Assembly: GCF_000699445.3 (NCBI RefSeq)
Contig: NC_067195.1
Span: 58,937,591-59,001,590 of the forward strand
Source of the DNA: Schistosoma haematobium
Lineage: Eukaryota > Platyhelminthes > Trematoda > Strigeidida > Schistosomatidae
DNA: 64,000 bases
Direction of reading: 5' to 3'
The position numbers and the translations under genes are program-made. Below are positions 21,985 to 33,505 of the stretch, piece after piece (position 1 is the stretch's first letter; each line of letters starts with the position of its first letter). Below the pieces are notes generated by a model that searched no databases, was not told where the DNA came from, and saw nothing but the letters and a program-made list of their open reading frames with translations.

Positions 21985-22267
21985 AACTTTAACGCCTGGA
22001 GATCAGGTGAAATATGGAATTTTACACCAAACAGGTGTTTCTGCCGTCTTTTTACTGTCCATACGACCGCCGAAGCCTACTTTGAATCTGAGAATATCTT
22101 TGTTCATTCTTGCTTAGTCGTCTCGAAATAAAAATAACAGACTCTTTATTCTGTCCCAGAACCACACCTAACCCCAATGGAGATACCCAAAGTCTGGAGA
22201 AACTTCGGGGAAGGTCATTTGACTGGGTTTTTCCCCAAAGTTTCATCACATTAGGCTGACGAAACAT
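21985..22267 (-). pseudogene. Gypsy-type RNase H fragment
   Basis: On the minus strand, GLGVVLGQNKESVIFISRRL and SKNEQRYSQI match the start of Ty3/Gypsy RNase H. After a frameshift the reading continues VVWTVKRRQKHLFGVKFHIS and PDLQALKFI, where functional elements have TDHKAL. It lies 170 bp outside the LTR at 22440, so it is not obviously part of that element; it may be from a second copy. Confidence 0.75.
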
Positions 22268-22439
22268 TCACCCAGGTTGTGAACAACAAATAAGTCAAAC
22301 AATTAATAAACTGGTATAAAGGCTATGTTAGAAGCACAAAAATTACGGAAATTGACGTGAGACGGAGAAAATGCTGTTAATAGCTGATAAATAACAAAAT
22401 CCGAGATCCTCGACAATGTGTCATGTGCGCGAAAACCCG

Positions 22440-22607
22440 TGTAAAATGTTTCAAATTATTTGAATTATAGTACGAACTAAGAGTCCCAGAAATAACGCAA
22501 TTGAATCAAGAAGTACTAGACAAGCACGAACGAATGTATTGTATTTAGAATTCGAAATCAAGCATTCAACAAGTACAAAGGTATCTTTAGTTCATTCAAA
22601 CACAACA
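22440..22607 (-). repeat. Short LTR (3' LTR of the deleted Gypsy-like element)
   Basis: 168 bp, with TG at its left end (TGTAAAATG) and CA at its right (CACAACA) as required for LTR ends read on either strand. It matches 24024-24189 and 27026-27192, especially over AGTACTAGACAAGCACGAAC and GAATTCGAAATCAAGCATTC. Being left of the minus-strand gag, it is the 3' LTR. Confidence 0.75.
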
Positions 22608-23031
22608 TCCGCCACAGCTTAAATTGGTGTCTAGGTGTCTGTAATTGATAGTACATCTTCTTCTCAAGTTCATCCTGTGTCTCTCCGATATCGTATTGGA
22701 TAGAAACTCTGCAGTATCTAGAATGTGCTCATTAGTATTGGAATTAACAAATGAAATCGGAACAGACTCATTTGCTTCTTAGGATTGTGTAATTAGCATA
22801 TCGGTTGTGTACTAAAACCGCTGCTACCTAGAATTTGAACAATAGACTTAGACTATCCTCCCCCACGAAATAATGTTGGATCTTTATATCCCCAATTTAT
22901 GAATGATGTGGCTTCACTTAAAATATATTTCCCACATTGGTTAGAGTAAGCATTAGAAGTGTTTTTGTGTTAAAGATAAACAGCAGTTGATATGAAATCA
23001 TCCGAATTGTAATCGAAATCGAGCTCAATTA

Positions 23032-23241
23032 TTACTTGTGCTTCTCATTGAACAAGTTTCCCACAAGAAAAAATGCATTATGAGGACAAATAATATTTGG
23101 TATGACATCAAGGTTTGACTCTTCTGAAATAGTTTCCTCGAATTTATTAAGAATGTCATTGCAGAGTAATGGATCATTAGAAAAATCGGCATCTATCAAA
23201 ACTACATCAGGTTTTCGATCATAATTATGTTCACTCAACAT
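23032..23241 (-). pseudogene. Broken ORF following gag in the LTR element
   Basis: Reads KPDVVLIDADFSNDPLLCND and ESNLDVIPNIICPHNAFFLV. It follows the gag remnant on the same strand after stops. Position suggests a gag-pol linker region, but I recognise no domain. Confidence 0.35.
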
Positions 23242-23336
23242 ATTTACTTCAGGTTTGCAAGGAAATCATTAGGAAAAACCATATATTGTACAATAACATG
23301 AGAAGTCCGATAAGTCGATTGATTAGAAACTGTTGT

Positions 23337-23994
23337 CTAACAAGGATTTTGAGTTTCATTTAACTCCGAACTGCTATATGACTCTACACTGTCTTTTGAA
23401 ATCGTTGATAAAGATAAATGATCATTAGGAACACTGGACTTAATAGAATCAGAATTACAAGACTTAATATTAGTTGCAGCAAGATGTACAGTAGTATTAC
23501 AAAATGGACTGAATATGTCCAATATCACCACATTTGAAGCACTTAGAATTAAGAAGTGCACATGAATTACATGTGTGAGACTCGCCATAGGACAAACATT
23601 GATCAAATTTGTGCCCATCTTCGTGAACTGCATCGCAACTCCTCAATGAAATATCTGTATAATTTTCAGTATGCACTGGATTGGGATGACATAATGCAGT
23701 GGAATTTTTTATATCCTCATGAGCCGTTTTACAAAATCTTCCTCCTTTACCACGTTCGAAATTTGTATACTTAACATAGTCTATTAGTAGTTCCTTGAGA
23801 GTCGTATAAGGAAGCGAAATGGGCTTTTCCGGTAAAGCCAGGGTTTTTAATAAGCTATATGCTTCTTTTCCGATTAATGTGAGGAAATGTGCTACAATAT
23901 TAACATCCTCATCATCTTCCTTGGTCATAGCCCAAATTTCGGACCTTTCAAAGTAATCCTCAAAAGCATTGAGATCTGAATGTTTATCAAACAA
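23337..23994 (-). pseudogene. gag-like remnant with nucleocapsid zinc knuckle
   Basis: The minus-strand frame from 23994 to 23497 contains a capsid-like segment (FEDYFERSEIWAMTKEDDED, VAHFLTLIGKEAYSLLKTLA) and a CFKCGDIGHIQS zinc knuckle. The final Cys of the CX2CX4HX4C motif is reached only after a one-base shift into the overlapping frame (23633-23337), which continues CNTTVHLAATNIKSCNSD to a stop. Capsid and nucleocapsid packaging role is inferred from family knowledge. It starts about 30 bp from the primer-binding-like site. Confidence 0.7.
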
Positions 23995-24023
23995 TTACAT
24001 AACAGGGTCCATCGCGACGCCAA

Positions 24024-24189
24024 TGTGATAATTAGGAGTATTTGAATTATAGTATGAACTAAGAATACCACAAATAACGTGATCGGATCAAGAAGTACTA
24101 GATAAGCACAAACGAATGTACTGTATTTAGAATTCGAAATCAAGCATTCAACAAGTACAAAGGTATTCTTAGTTCATTAAAACACCACA
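24024..24189 (-). repeat. Short LTR (5' LTR of the deleted Gypsy-like element)
   Basis: 166 bp from TGTGATAATT to CACCACA. On the minus strand it directly precedes a TTGG primer-binding-like site. It matches the LTR at 22440-22607 with scattered substitutions, so the insertion is not recent. Confidence 0.75.
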
Positions 24190-26107
24190 ATATGGAAACC
24201 AATTATTTTAAAGCACATGATATTTATACATGATGTCTGTAGTCTTAGTAGGGCCTCCAGTAAACATTTATTTCGTGTCGCATCAAGAATGCTGGTTTTT
24301 GAGACATTATCAATGAGGTAGCATGACCATATCATTATATTAGTGACACACGGAGTACTTGTGTTACCACCGTCTGTGATCGATTGTTGGTTCGTGTCAA
24401 CTGAACGTTTTATTGAAATACGAGCATCAGTATCTGTGTTTATTAGTTGTTCAATATACTTAATTTTACCAAATCTACTCACGAAATTAGTCGCACATCT
24501 TCAGGTGTATTAAGATCGTAATTGGGAATCACAACGTGACAGTATTATTGATATAAGGTCAAGCATCGTTAGGCAGATTGTGAATGGATGATCGAAATGC
24601 TCATATCATTCTACTAATCAACAGCAGCCGATAAAGTGACTGTTAGCTTCATTGGAAGATGATAATAATTTTTTGTGCAATCCTCAAGAAAAAAGGATCA
24701 ATTATTTAAGTAACCTTTCTCGAACTTATTTATAATAAACTATGGATTGAGTTGTACATTTTTCGCTGCATTTCTAAAGTCGCTTAGATTCTTCTTCATT
24801 TATTACTTTCCTCATTTATCTCATTGTTGTTTATTTTACCATCCTCTTATATTTGGTTGACGTTCATTTCATATGCCTTCCCATAAGATAGTGATCTGAG
24901 CCAGTTTGCTACCGTGAGAGATCCTAAATTGTTGTGTTTATAAGGCTAACTAATGGAATTTAACGGAATGTGTTCACTAAACACGTGTTCAAACATATAC
25001 TTATCCTCAACAAAAGAGCCAATATGTGCTCGTCATTCACGACATCGTCAGTGATATTGCGTTAAATTTCGTAGTCGAGAAAAATACCACTTTGCCTAAT
25101 AAATGTAATCGCGGTTAGTTTCAGTATATGAAATTACGTCCACCATTTTTTCATCTCTTATTAACAACCAAAATATGTATCTATTAATGATAGTCTTATC
25201 ATCGAGTATAAAGTAACTACGGCATAAAACCAGTTTTCGTGTTATGATCTAACTGAAAATGGAAGCAATTACACAACCCTTCGAAAAATACAATACAAGT
25301 TTTTAATCTTGTAGTAAATGTATAGGATGAGGTTTTGTTAAAGATACGCTTATAAAATTAAAAATAAAAAAATTGTAATCTAGCACTAATAACTCCAAGA
25401 TAACAGTAATCAATTTATCCAAGATTTCTAATTTAATCTTCTTCAAATATAGTTTCATTATAATAATCTAATGTAATTTGATTATTTCGTTCAGTATAAT
25501 TTGCATGAATGATTTTATATTAAATTTCTGTATTTGCAACAACTAGATGATTGTATGCACACAAACAGGCATACTCAGTAATTATATGATTAGTTCTAGC
25601 ATTCTTTCATACAGACATAGACACTTAATCACAAGTAATAACATTTTATCAGAATTCATGGTTAAATATGCATGAAGAAAATAATCGGTACATAAATGTT
25701 AATAGAATAGTTGATCATTGGTTTGTATTCCTTTGTAAACCTTCTTCTGTAATCGAAATAACGTTTTATCATATAAAGTTCAAGATTATTCCTATCTTTT
25801 GTAATAATTTATGATCATATTAATAAGAAGCTTATAACTTTACATAAGTGTATCCCATGATTTAACGTTGCACATTAACTTACTAAGTTCTAGGAATAAT
25901 TAATGTTACAAATATTACAGTTACATGTTGACTTTTCAGACTTTGATTTTTCAAAGAAATAAACTGATTAGAACCGTTTGAGATAACTTGTGAAATTATC
26001 AATGAAATACACTACCTTCATTTCTGAGACACTAATGTTAAGAATATACTAATGACTTTTCTTATACTTAATTGAAAATTGCCAGGTTTCAATACAAAAC
26101 ATCTATC
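24190..26107. other. AT-rich spacer
   Basis: A minus-strand ORF of 101 codons (24482-24177) runs into the LTR and is unrecognised. Otherwise no supported feature. Confidence 0.35.
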
Positions 26108-26297
26108 AGTATGGGCTCGTGGAGATTATTAAGTTTTTGACTGTGATCATGAATCTATTGATGTTAGACCACCATTAAAAACCTGGAAGCACTGGACGGC
26201 CATTTCGTCCTATTGTGTGACTCCTCAGAAGTGTACATGCACACTATTGCCAGCGGGATTCGAACTCAGGGCCTTCGGTCTTGCGCGCGAACACTTC
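26108..26297 (-). repeat. Sm-alpha-like SINE 3' half, left arm of a palindrome
   Basis: Reverse copy from the 3' end through the ribozyme to the B box (CGGGATTCGAACTCAGG). The next copy, in the opposite direction, begins immediately, and 26135-26295 pairs with about 26430-26590. Confidence 0.85.
26189..26236 (-). ncRNA. Hammerhead ribozyme, type I, core intact
   Basis: On the minus strand: helix I strand GTACACTT, core CTGAGGA, helix II (GTC with GAC around ACACAATAG), core GAAA, a short helix III with TGGCCG and the cleavage triplet GTC before CAGTGC. Helix I has mismatches, so activity would be reduced. Self-cleavage of Sm-alpha transcripts is established for the family; here it is inferred. 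Confidence 0.65.
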
Positions 26298-26592
26298 CAT
26301 TGGAATAATCTATGTCAGGTAGAGACAGGTATCTATCTCAGTACAATAGAAATGGTCGCGCGATTTCGTGGATTGATTTAAGTTAGACAATAACAACGTT
26401 AGATACCGGCTCAATGGTCTAGAGGCTAAGTGTTTGCGCGCAAGACCGAAGGCCCTGAGTTCGAATCCCGCTGGCAATAGTGTGGATGTACACTTCTGAG
26501 GAGTCACACAATAGGACGAAATGGCCGTCCAGTGCTTCCAGGTTTTTAATGGTGGTCTAACATCAATCGATTCGTGATTTCAATCTAAAAGG
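26298..26592 (+). repeat. Sm-alpha-like SINE, right arm of a palindrome
   Basis: Plus-strand copy nearly complete except for the first part. The tRNA-like head has GGCTCAATGGTCTAGAGG and a perfect B box, GAGTTCGAATCCCGC. Its 3' 160 bp are the inverted repeat of 26135-26295. Confidence 0.85.
26488..26535 (+). ncRNA. Hammerhead ribozyme, type I, core intact
   Basis: Same sequence as the reverse copy at 26189-26236: CTGAGGA and GAAA cores, cleavage after GTC at the start of CAGTGC. Because the two copies are inverted, a read-through transcript would pair them and could mask both ribozymes. Confidence 0.65.
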
Positions 26593-27025
26593 ATATCTAT
26601 TTTGATCTTGAATTCAAGATATTTTAAGCAATGCAAGGATTAGCATATCAGTGTACACTTATTTTTAAAATACATTCCAAGTGACCGATTTTCTTTCAGG
26701 GAAACACTAAACTCTATTCCTCAATGGAGATTCTAAACAACTTTAATCAAAAATAGACACGTTGGAGGAAAGTAAATGGTTCAGTTTATCTATTAGATAT
26801 GTGGAATGCGATTTATGAAATCAATTTGAATCATGTAGGTAGGAATGTTAACAAACATCTGGATGTTTATCAAGTGTTCTTATTTGAATCAAGTACAAAG
26901 TTCTCTGACGGAAAAATTATGCAGATGATTTTAGCATTATGAATATTTAAACTCGTAAATACATGTGTTAATCACTTTGAAAACTTAAGCAGTACTAGGA
27001 ATTTTATCTTTCATTTAAAGAAAGA

Positions 27026-27192
27026 TGTAAGAGTTTGAAGTATTCGAATTATAGTACAAACTAGGAATCCTAGAAATAACTCAATTTAGACCAAGAAAGA
27101 CTACATGAGTACTAATGAACGTATTGTATTCAAAATACGTAATCAGGCAGCTATGAAGTACAAAGGAATCATTAGTTCATACAAATACAACA
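27026..27192 (-). mobile_element. Solo LTR of the short-LTR Gypsy-like family
   Basis: 167 bp bounded by TGTAAGAG and TACAACA and flanked by a perfect 5-bp duplication, AAAGA, at 27021-27025 and 27193-27197. It matches the LTRs at 22440 and 24024 (AATTATAGTACAAACTAGGA; GTACAAAGGAATCATTAGTT). The duplication shows that a whole element once inserted here and then was reduced to one LTR by recombination. Confidence 0.85.
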
Positions 27193-27197
27193 AAAGA

Positions 27198-28146
27198 TTT
27201 GTCACTATTGTTGAATGACTCGGTTTTAAATGGATTGCAGTAAAAGTGGATTTTGGTGAGAATCTAAATTAATCAAAATAAAAAGTTACTATAGAAGGTG
27301 AGGTTGTTTCACTTGGGATATACCACTTGCCGATGTTTTTTATTGAAACACATGCATAGCTAATATGAAATTCCTGCCATAAATTTCAGTGTAGTCACTT
27401 AATTCACTAATCCAAAATAAAGATATGGAATATCTTGCTAGAGCGTATGGATAACTTATGAGTGTTAACGTAAGATATGATGATAGTATGAACACAAAGT
27501 CATTTGAAGTACTAAATTGTGTTTGTGAATTAAAGTAAATAAATCTTTCACATAGTGGATAAATAAAGTACTTATTGGACAACTCTTCAGAATAATTGTT
27601 TGCATATGTAAACAAGGTAACTAGACTATTCTACTTCTTTGTTTGAAATATAATAGAATTTTCCAACATTTAAAAATATGTGCTATGTTACTGCTGAAAC
27701 ATACCGTTATTATTGATTCTAACACATTTATTTATTACAAATTGTATATTGGCTTTGTCAGTTTGTATAAGTATGTTGACTGAGTTGAAAAATAGTGACT
27801 GAATGGTTTGGAATATTTTGTAAAAGAGAAAAAAGTACGATAAAATTGTTAAAAGATCAGGCCATAATATTGTATTATTATCATGAGCTAATTATTGATG
27901 GTAAATGACTTTTGAGATATTTTTCCAGTAAATAATACTATTTCACTGTTTACTGTATTAAACAGAAATGATGTAGAATGATTATCTAGTTTTATTACCA
28001 TATTTCAGTCTGACTATGATTAAATTTCTCATTAAATGTGGTAACTGTTTATTTTTAAGCCAGTTTTGCCATAAACTGATATAAAATGAAGAACTATTAA
28101 AAACCAGTAATTACGAGTAAGCGATGTTGAAAAATTTTAGACTTAT
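27198..28146. other. AT-rich spacer
   Basis: No supported feature. Confidence 0.4.
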
Positions 28147-28494
28147 TGTTATATCTAGAGCTTAGATTCTTAATATATCGCGTATGACTTGAGTACTCGA
28201 ACTCTAGAACCCTCCAAGTCGCAAATAAGAAGACAGAAGAAGACTGGAGAAAGTGCTTGTTGGGCAAGAATCAAAATGTACTGAAAATCATGGGTATTTA
28301 TGGATATCAGCGTTTTGTTAAATCAATATTTATAATTCAACCAATTCTCAAAGAGGCATAATATGCTAAAGATCAATAGTAGCATGCCACGTTGATATTC
28401 TAGGAAGCTCCATTGCGTTCTGATTGGATGTAACCCTTCGGCTCTTCTAGGGCCTCTGGAGGCTCTGTCGTGGTTCTCAGAAGCCGTCCCAACA
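28147..28494 (-). repeat. LTR of a second Gypsy-like family (3' LTR)
   Basis: 348 bp on the minus strand from TGTTGGGACGGCTTC to TCTAGATATAACA. Its last 75 bp match the end of the solo LTR at 44587-44936 (TTGCGACTTGGAGGGTTC; GCGATATATTAA). It begins 11 bp after the stop codon of the integrase-like frame, as expected for a 3' LTR. Confidence 0.75.
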
Positions 28495-28505
28495 CCTCAC
28501 GGGAG

Positions 28506-28935
28506 TTAGATTTCTCCCTTGGATCCACTTGTAGCCTGACGACTGGTTTGCGATAGCGTTCCATTTTGTTCGCTGTCTCTGTTCCAAGTCTTCCTTTCAG
28601 TATTGTTAGGCGTCTGTGTCGTTGATGTATCTGAGATTAACTGGAGTGGAAGATTCAGTTGAATATCTCGAGGTTGCGTCATCCTTTTATCTTTAGGGAT
28701 TCGGTTTATGTGTCTTGTACATGTGCCAAAAGTTCCTCGAACTCTGTACAAAATTCTTCCCAATCTTTGTACGATTTTTACGGGTTCCCATCGATTCTTT
28801 CCGAGGCAGGACTTAATGAAAACTATCGCTAACGTTAAAACTTCGGATGTTATAATTTTGTCTATGCCCATCTACTTTTTTGGGTGGCAACATGGCGTTG
28901 AAAACAATGTTGATACGTCTACCAAACATGGTTAC
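28506..28935 (-). pseudogene. Gypsy-type integrase C-terminal remnant
   Basis: On the minus strand, NRWEPVKIVQRLGRILYRVR and GTFGTCTRHINRIPKDKR match the end of Ty3/Gypsy integrases (W..G.V..RLG...Y.V....RH.N). Upstream, in another frame, MFGRRINIVFNAMLPPKKV corresponds to the preceding conserved segment, so at least one frameshift separates them. The frame ends with TAA at 28508-28506, just before the LTR. Confidence 0.75.
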
Positions 28936-29092
28936 TGCAAGCGACTTTCTCTCTGGAACACTTGAGTTCAAAGTAGTTCTGTAGGCCTATAAAAAGTTTG
29001 TAATTACCTATCTACTTGTCCCCTCACCTCCTCCTTTCAGTAATACTTGTTTAAAAGTATCGAAAAAACGTTATGCTTATTCATTCTATTGA

Positions 29093-29132
29093 GGAGGCTC
29101 AATCCTAGTTCTCGGAAGCCGTCCCAACACTA
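29093..29132 (-). repeat. LTR-end fragment of the second Gypsy-like family
   Basis: About 40 bp (TTCTCGGAAGCCGTCCCAAC in plus) duplicate the start of the LTR at 28494. Sequence between here and 28935 is not LTR, so an internal deletion must have joined them. Confidence 0.6.
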
Positions 29133-30345
29133 ATATGAAATGGATATTCAGTATTGGTTTGTTTCGATTTGTACTTCAAATGGTCTATATGTTATTGAAA
29201 CGAACGTAAAACTGAATTTCTTTTTGTTTTGAATTCGTAAGAACAACTGTAAATCCTAATTAGTTGGTGAAATACTGAAATATAAAAACTATTTAACAGT
29301 TGGCTTTCAACTATTCTATACTTCATGTAAATCTGAAATGTAAACTAAATCCAAATTATAAAACATATGGACACAATGTTCTTAAAGTAATTAGATATCT
29401 GTGAAATATACAATGATTTAAATGTAAATAAATGACATGATAATTAATAGTTCTTTACACTAACTTAATGATTATACCTTTACTACAATCTTCATTAAAT
29501 TACAGACTAATTCTGTGTTATACAGAATAAAGATAATCTAATTTAGATAGATATAGTCTTATGATAAAATATTTCTAAACATATACTATACTACTATATA
29601 AAATTTAATTAATTATTCCACATACACACACAACTATTATTTACTGCAAGCCAGAAAAAAAAATTGATTTTTAACTTCTTTTTTTCCCCAGTTTGTTTTA
29701 TTATTCTAATAATGTAGCATAGAAAAACATTGAAAATTGAATAGAAATAGGAAATACGCCCAAAAAGTATAAATTAATTAAGGTGTATAATTTTTATATT
29801 TGAGTCAATCAAAAAACGACAAAAAACAACGATTGAAAGGCTTTTTTTAAATGAGATGTTCATTTGATAATGCTGTTTATTCTGAAATGATTATTATTAT
29901 TATTTTTTAGAAATCCATTTAAGTAGTATATAAATGTAATAGTTAATTTATTCATTTTTATCTAATGATATATGTAAACTCATTATTATTAAATTAGACA
30001 ATAATTGTCTCTTTAAGTTGATGTATATTTTTCTGCTCTAAATAATTTCCAAAGAACAGGAAAAAACAGAACTGTTTGTTTATGTTTATGTTTTAATTTC
30101 AGTGATTATGTAATAAATATCTGTATTTGCATATAGTTAATTGTATTCAAAAATTACAGTCCAGTTTACTGTTTCTTTTCTTCCAGGCAACGACTGTAAT
30201 AATCGATGAAATAAAATATTCTGATAAAGATCTTTAGTGTAATACTTAAGTGTTTTCAATAAGCAAATGGTCAATATTGGTAATTGTTATTTGATAAAAT
30301 AAATTGAAAACATATTTGATATACAAATGAGTTTTTACATATGTG
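29133..30345. other. AT-rich spacer
   Basis: Only low-complexity A/T runs; no supported feature. Confidence 0.4.
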
Positions 30346-30447
30346 ATTATCATGAGTCAATTGAAGCTAGATCACTATGGAAAACCTGGAAGCACTGAAC
30401 AGCCGCTTCGTCCTAGTATGAGACTCTACAGCATTATTCATCCGCCT
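30346..30447 (-). repeat. Sm-alpha-like SINE 3' end, left arm of a head-to-head pair
   Basis: Reverse copy from the 3' end to the ribozyme, which is broken (core CTGTAGA, GAAG). It is followed directly by a plus-strand copy. Confidence 0.8.
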
Positions 30448-30640
30448 GGCACGATACTGATAGGTCCTGAGTTCCAATCTTGCGGGGGGCGGGATCGTGG
30501 ATGCGCAATGCTGAGGAGTCTCATACTAGAACGAAACAGCTATCCAGTGCTTCCAGGTTTTCCATGGTGGTTTTACTTCAATTGACTCGTAGTTTCAATC
30601 AGTGAAATTTCTAAAATCTCCACAAAACCCCTTTTGATAT
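30448..30640 (+). repeat. Sm-alpha-like SINE, right arm of a head-to-head pair
   Basis: Begins in the tRNA-like arm (ACTGATAGGTCCTGAGTTCC), loses most of the A-box side, then runs through the ribozyme to the 3' end. Confidence 0.8.
30505..30550 (+). ncRNA. Hammerhead ribozyme, type I, core intact
   Basis: Helix I GCAATG with CAGTGC (one mismatch), core CTGAGGA, helix II GTCT with AGAAC (imperfect), core GAAA, helix III around CAGCTA, triplet ATC. Core bases are all present; helix II and III changes probably weaken it. Confidence 0.5.
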
Positions 30641-31639
30641 GTGATTATGTTGGAGTTTATTGAATATAAGTAGTATGAATTGCTTAGTTCATTTTTCTTC
30701 ATTAGTAGAGAAAAATTATAAAACTTATTCATCTTTAGTTGATGTTCATAGGTAATTTAAACAACTAAGTAAATTAAAGATTTCAAGTCCAATTAAAGTT
30801 TATCATTTTGTTTTAATGAATTACTTGACTTTAAACATCCATATTTAATAGAAACTTAGCCATGAAGTTTCATAGTTATCATTTTTTTTTATATACATGG
30901 ATTCACTCAATTTATGACGGTAGTAATAAGGTCCAATGTGAATCAATGCTTCATCATGAAAGATTACTTTTATTGAGTAGAAATATTTGATAAAAAATTC
31001 ATGAATAATTTACTCAAATTTGTTTGTTTCTAATTTGTTTGGGAATTAAATTTGGTCATTAGTTTACTTTCTACTATTTATTTACAAATCCAGACTATTC
31101 GAAGTCAATAATGAATATTGGTTAAAAGCAAAATTTAGACCACTTTAAACTTTGATGACAATGAAATTTGGTTAATAAATTATAACTCATAGCTTGAAAA
31201 CATAATTAAATAAAGTTAGACTTCACGTAATTAGTGGATCAATATTAGTTTCATTGAAACAATAGTGGTTGAATAATTAATTTACAACGAAAAAGTCTTA
31301 TTTCTGTACAACTGGACAGATTCAGTTGGAATTTTTAGTGGAGATGTTTTCTGTGTTGATTTGAGACAAAAGCCACTTTATTTTTAAAAAAAAGTAATAA
31401 CAGTTAGTAACGTTGCTATAGACACCACTACGCATCATAGTATACTGCGGTCAATGGGATACACTCCATATGATTAGGTAACACAAGTTTCAGTCAAAGC
31501 TTATTAAAAGTGAGTTATGCAGCCGTATTTATTACAATATTTGGGTTGATGGGTTTCTTTTAAATGTAAAGAACGATTCCAGACTTCATGATGTGGTATC
31601 CAGAGATTAAGCACGGGATTAAAATCCCATAGGATATCA
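30641..31639. other. AT-rich spacer
   Basis: No supported feature. Confidence 0.4.
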
Positions 31640-31696
31640 TTCTTACTTTGGTGGAGTTTTGTTCTCTGAGCTACAAATCTTCTCCACCATCATTCT
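31640..31696 (+). repeat. Foldback repeat R4, collapsed copy
   Basis: TTTGGTGGAGTTTTGTTCTC then GAGCTACAAATCTTCTCCAC: the two outer ends of the R4 element at 51075-51385 joined with the interior missing. Confidence 0.6.
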
Positions 31697-32457
31697 TACT
31701 GTTAATAAATATAACTAACGACTCCAAAATAATTAACGATAACTAATAAAATTATATATTTCCTTCTAATTTACAAGTCCACAGATTCAATTGTTTCACT
31801 CATTATCATAATACAAAAATAAACATCTTTTGACATCGTTGGGCATCAGTTGTTTATAGTTTTTGAAAAGAAAACATACACAGGTAACCAATGTAGAAGA
31901 AAAGTGAGATCAAAGATGATGAGAATACATAAATTAAGTGATTGTAAAGCAAATACCAAGTATAGATTTCCCTACCACTATCATAATGAATGATAAGTAT
32001 TGCTTGTTACTTTAGAAAATATCACCAAACATTTTGTGTGTAAAACATACATGCACTACTGGAAGATTCTAAAGAAATCTTCAATACACATAAAAGAACA
32101 TTCAATGCTTACTTTACAACACTATCTAAAAAAAGAAACGACCTAATTGTAATGTAGAAGATATAAGACGCAATGTTTTTGAAAATAGAATAAGAGAAAC
32201 ACGATTATGACAGAATGATCAAGTTTTCAGTTGTTTTTATTTTCATTATTGTTATTTAAACTTGATAATTCTGTTTTCGTCTGTATGTTGTACAATATAT
32301 ATATGTTAGATATTCTTATGATACATTTCATTATTACTATGATTATTGCGTAAGATGGACATAAATAAAAAGTAGTAATGAATCACAAAAATCACTCCGA
32401 ACTTCTTAAAGTACGACATCGATATTTTCGACGCTGAATCATTTTACTGTGATCCAG

Positions 32458-32553
32458 GTTTGTCGTGATATAATTTTTAATAACTATGAAAACGTTTATA
32501 AACTCTACTCGAATAACAATTTAGGAGGCACAATATTCATAATTTTGGTCCCT
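32458..32553 (+). CDS. Candidate plus-strand exon (32 codons)
   Basis: A GTGATCCAG acceptor-like site, 96 open bases (VCRDIIFNNYENVYKLYSNN and a hydrophobic end GGTIFIILVP) and a strong GTAAGTTT donor. Reading on past the donor gives a longer ORF with a possible membrane segment. No partner exon or family identified. Confidence 0.3.
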
Positions 32554-33239
32554 GTAAGTTTAATCGTTTTTCTCATTAGGAAATACTTGGTTTATAATCA
32601 ACCGAATTTTATAAGTAAAAAAAAATTAGAAAGTATTGTCTTCGTGAAACATTTGCATGTCTTCTTCAAATATAGACTAGTGTAAATAATGTCGAACCAA
32701 TCACCCCACTGAACTGCAAATTATCCGATAAATAGAGATTATTATTTGACTATGAGATTGAAAACAATTAAAGACAAACACATATCATTTTCATGCAAGC
32801 AAATTTGTATTTTGTTTCGTACTAGAACAATTAAATAGTATCGTTGAGAATAATTATGACAGCCTGATTACGATGTCTATAAAAGTCGTAACATAGACGT
32901 AAACCATGTGAGTATTCTGTGAAGAATAAACGACATTTATATCTAAAAAACCGAGTATCCGAAGATACGGTTAAGTAGGAAATATTGATATGATTTGTCT
33001 GTGGTCTGTGGCAAGAATTCTAAGAATATTAAATATTTATCCTAAGAAAAATGCCGTTTGTTTAATGGACTATATGTAATAATTTCTTTGAAAGATTTGA
33101 CAACAAAACTATTGGGAAATTATTTCTCTTTTGTATTTACAGCTGTTTAGACCTGATGAAAAAAGGTAATTAGTTGTTGAAAAGTAAATTGTTTCACCGT
33201 AGTTTTTCATTAATAATAGAAACTAGTTTTGTAATGAAT

Positions 33240-33505
33240 AAGAACACAAGTGGGGACAATTGAATATATATGAACATTTTAGTAAAATCTGAGGTTCATA
33301 CTGTAAATACTTAATATGCAAAATGCCATTCAATGATCTTAGACTTCATTGTCACCTCGTTTCCACACCGAACATTCTCTGTTCTTGTTGTCTTCTCTTC
33401 GATTTTTTCAACCTTCTGCCATCAGGCATTTCACTTACGATTGATGATATATACTACTTATATCTGTCGACATCAGTAGCGTGCACTACAGTTTCAGTAT
33501 ACAAC
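33240..33505 (+). repeat. Interspersed repeat R3
   Basis: From AACACAAGTGGGGACAATTG to CGTGCACTACAGT. Closely follows the copies at 59038-59310 and, reversed, 45222-45497. No coding capacity, terminal repeats or tRNA-like part noticed; class unknown. Confidence 0.65.

Larger units (their letters stand above)
22440..24189 (-). mobile_element. Internally deleted Gypsy-like LTR retrotransposon
   Basis: Two direct LTR copies (22440-22607 and 24024-24189) bracket a 1.4-kb interior on the minus strand that holds a primer-binding-like site next to the right LTR (TTGGCGTCGCGATGGACCC), a gag remnant and some following sequence, but no RT or integrase domain. The flanking pentamers differ, so no target-site duplication survives; recombination with another copy or flank loss may explain it. 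Confidence 0.75.
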
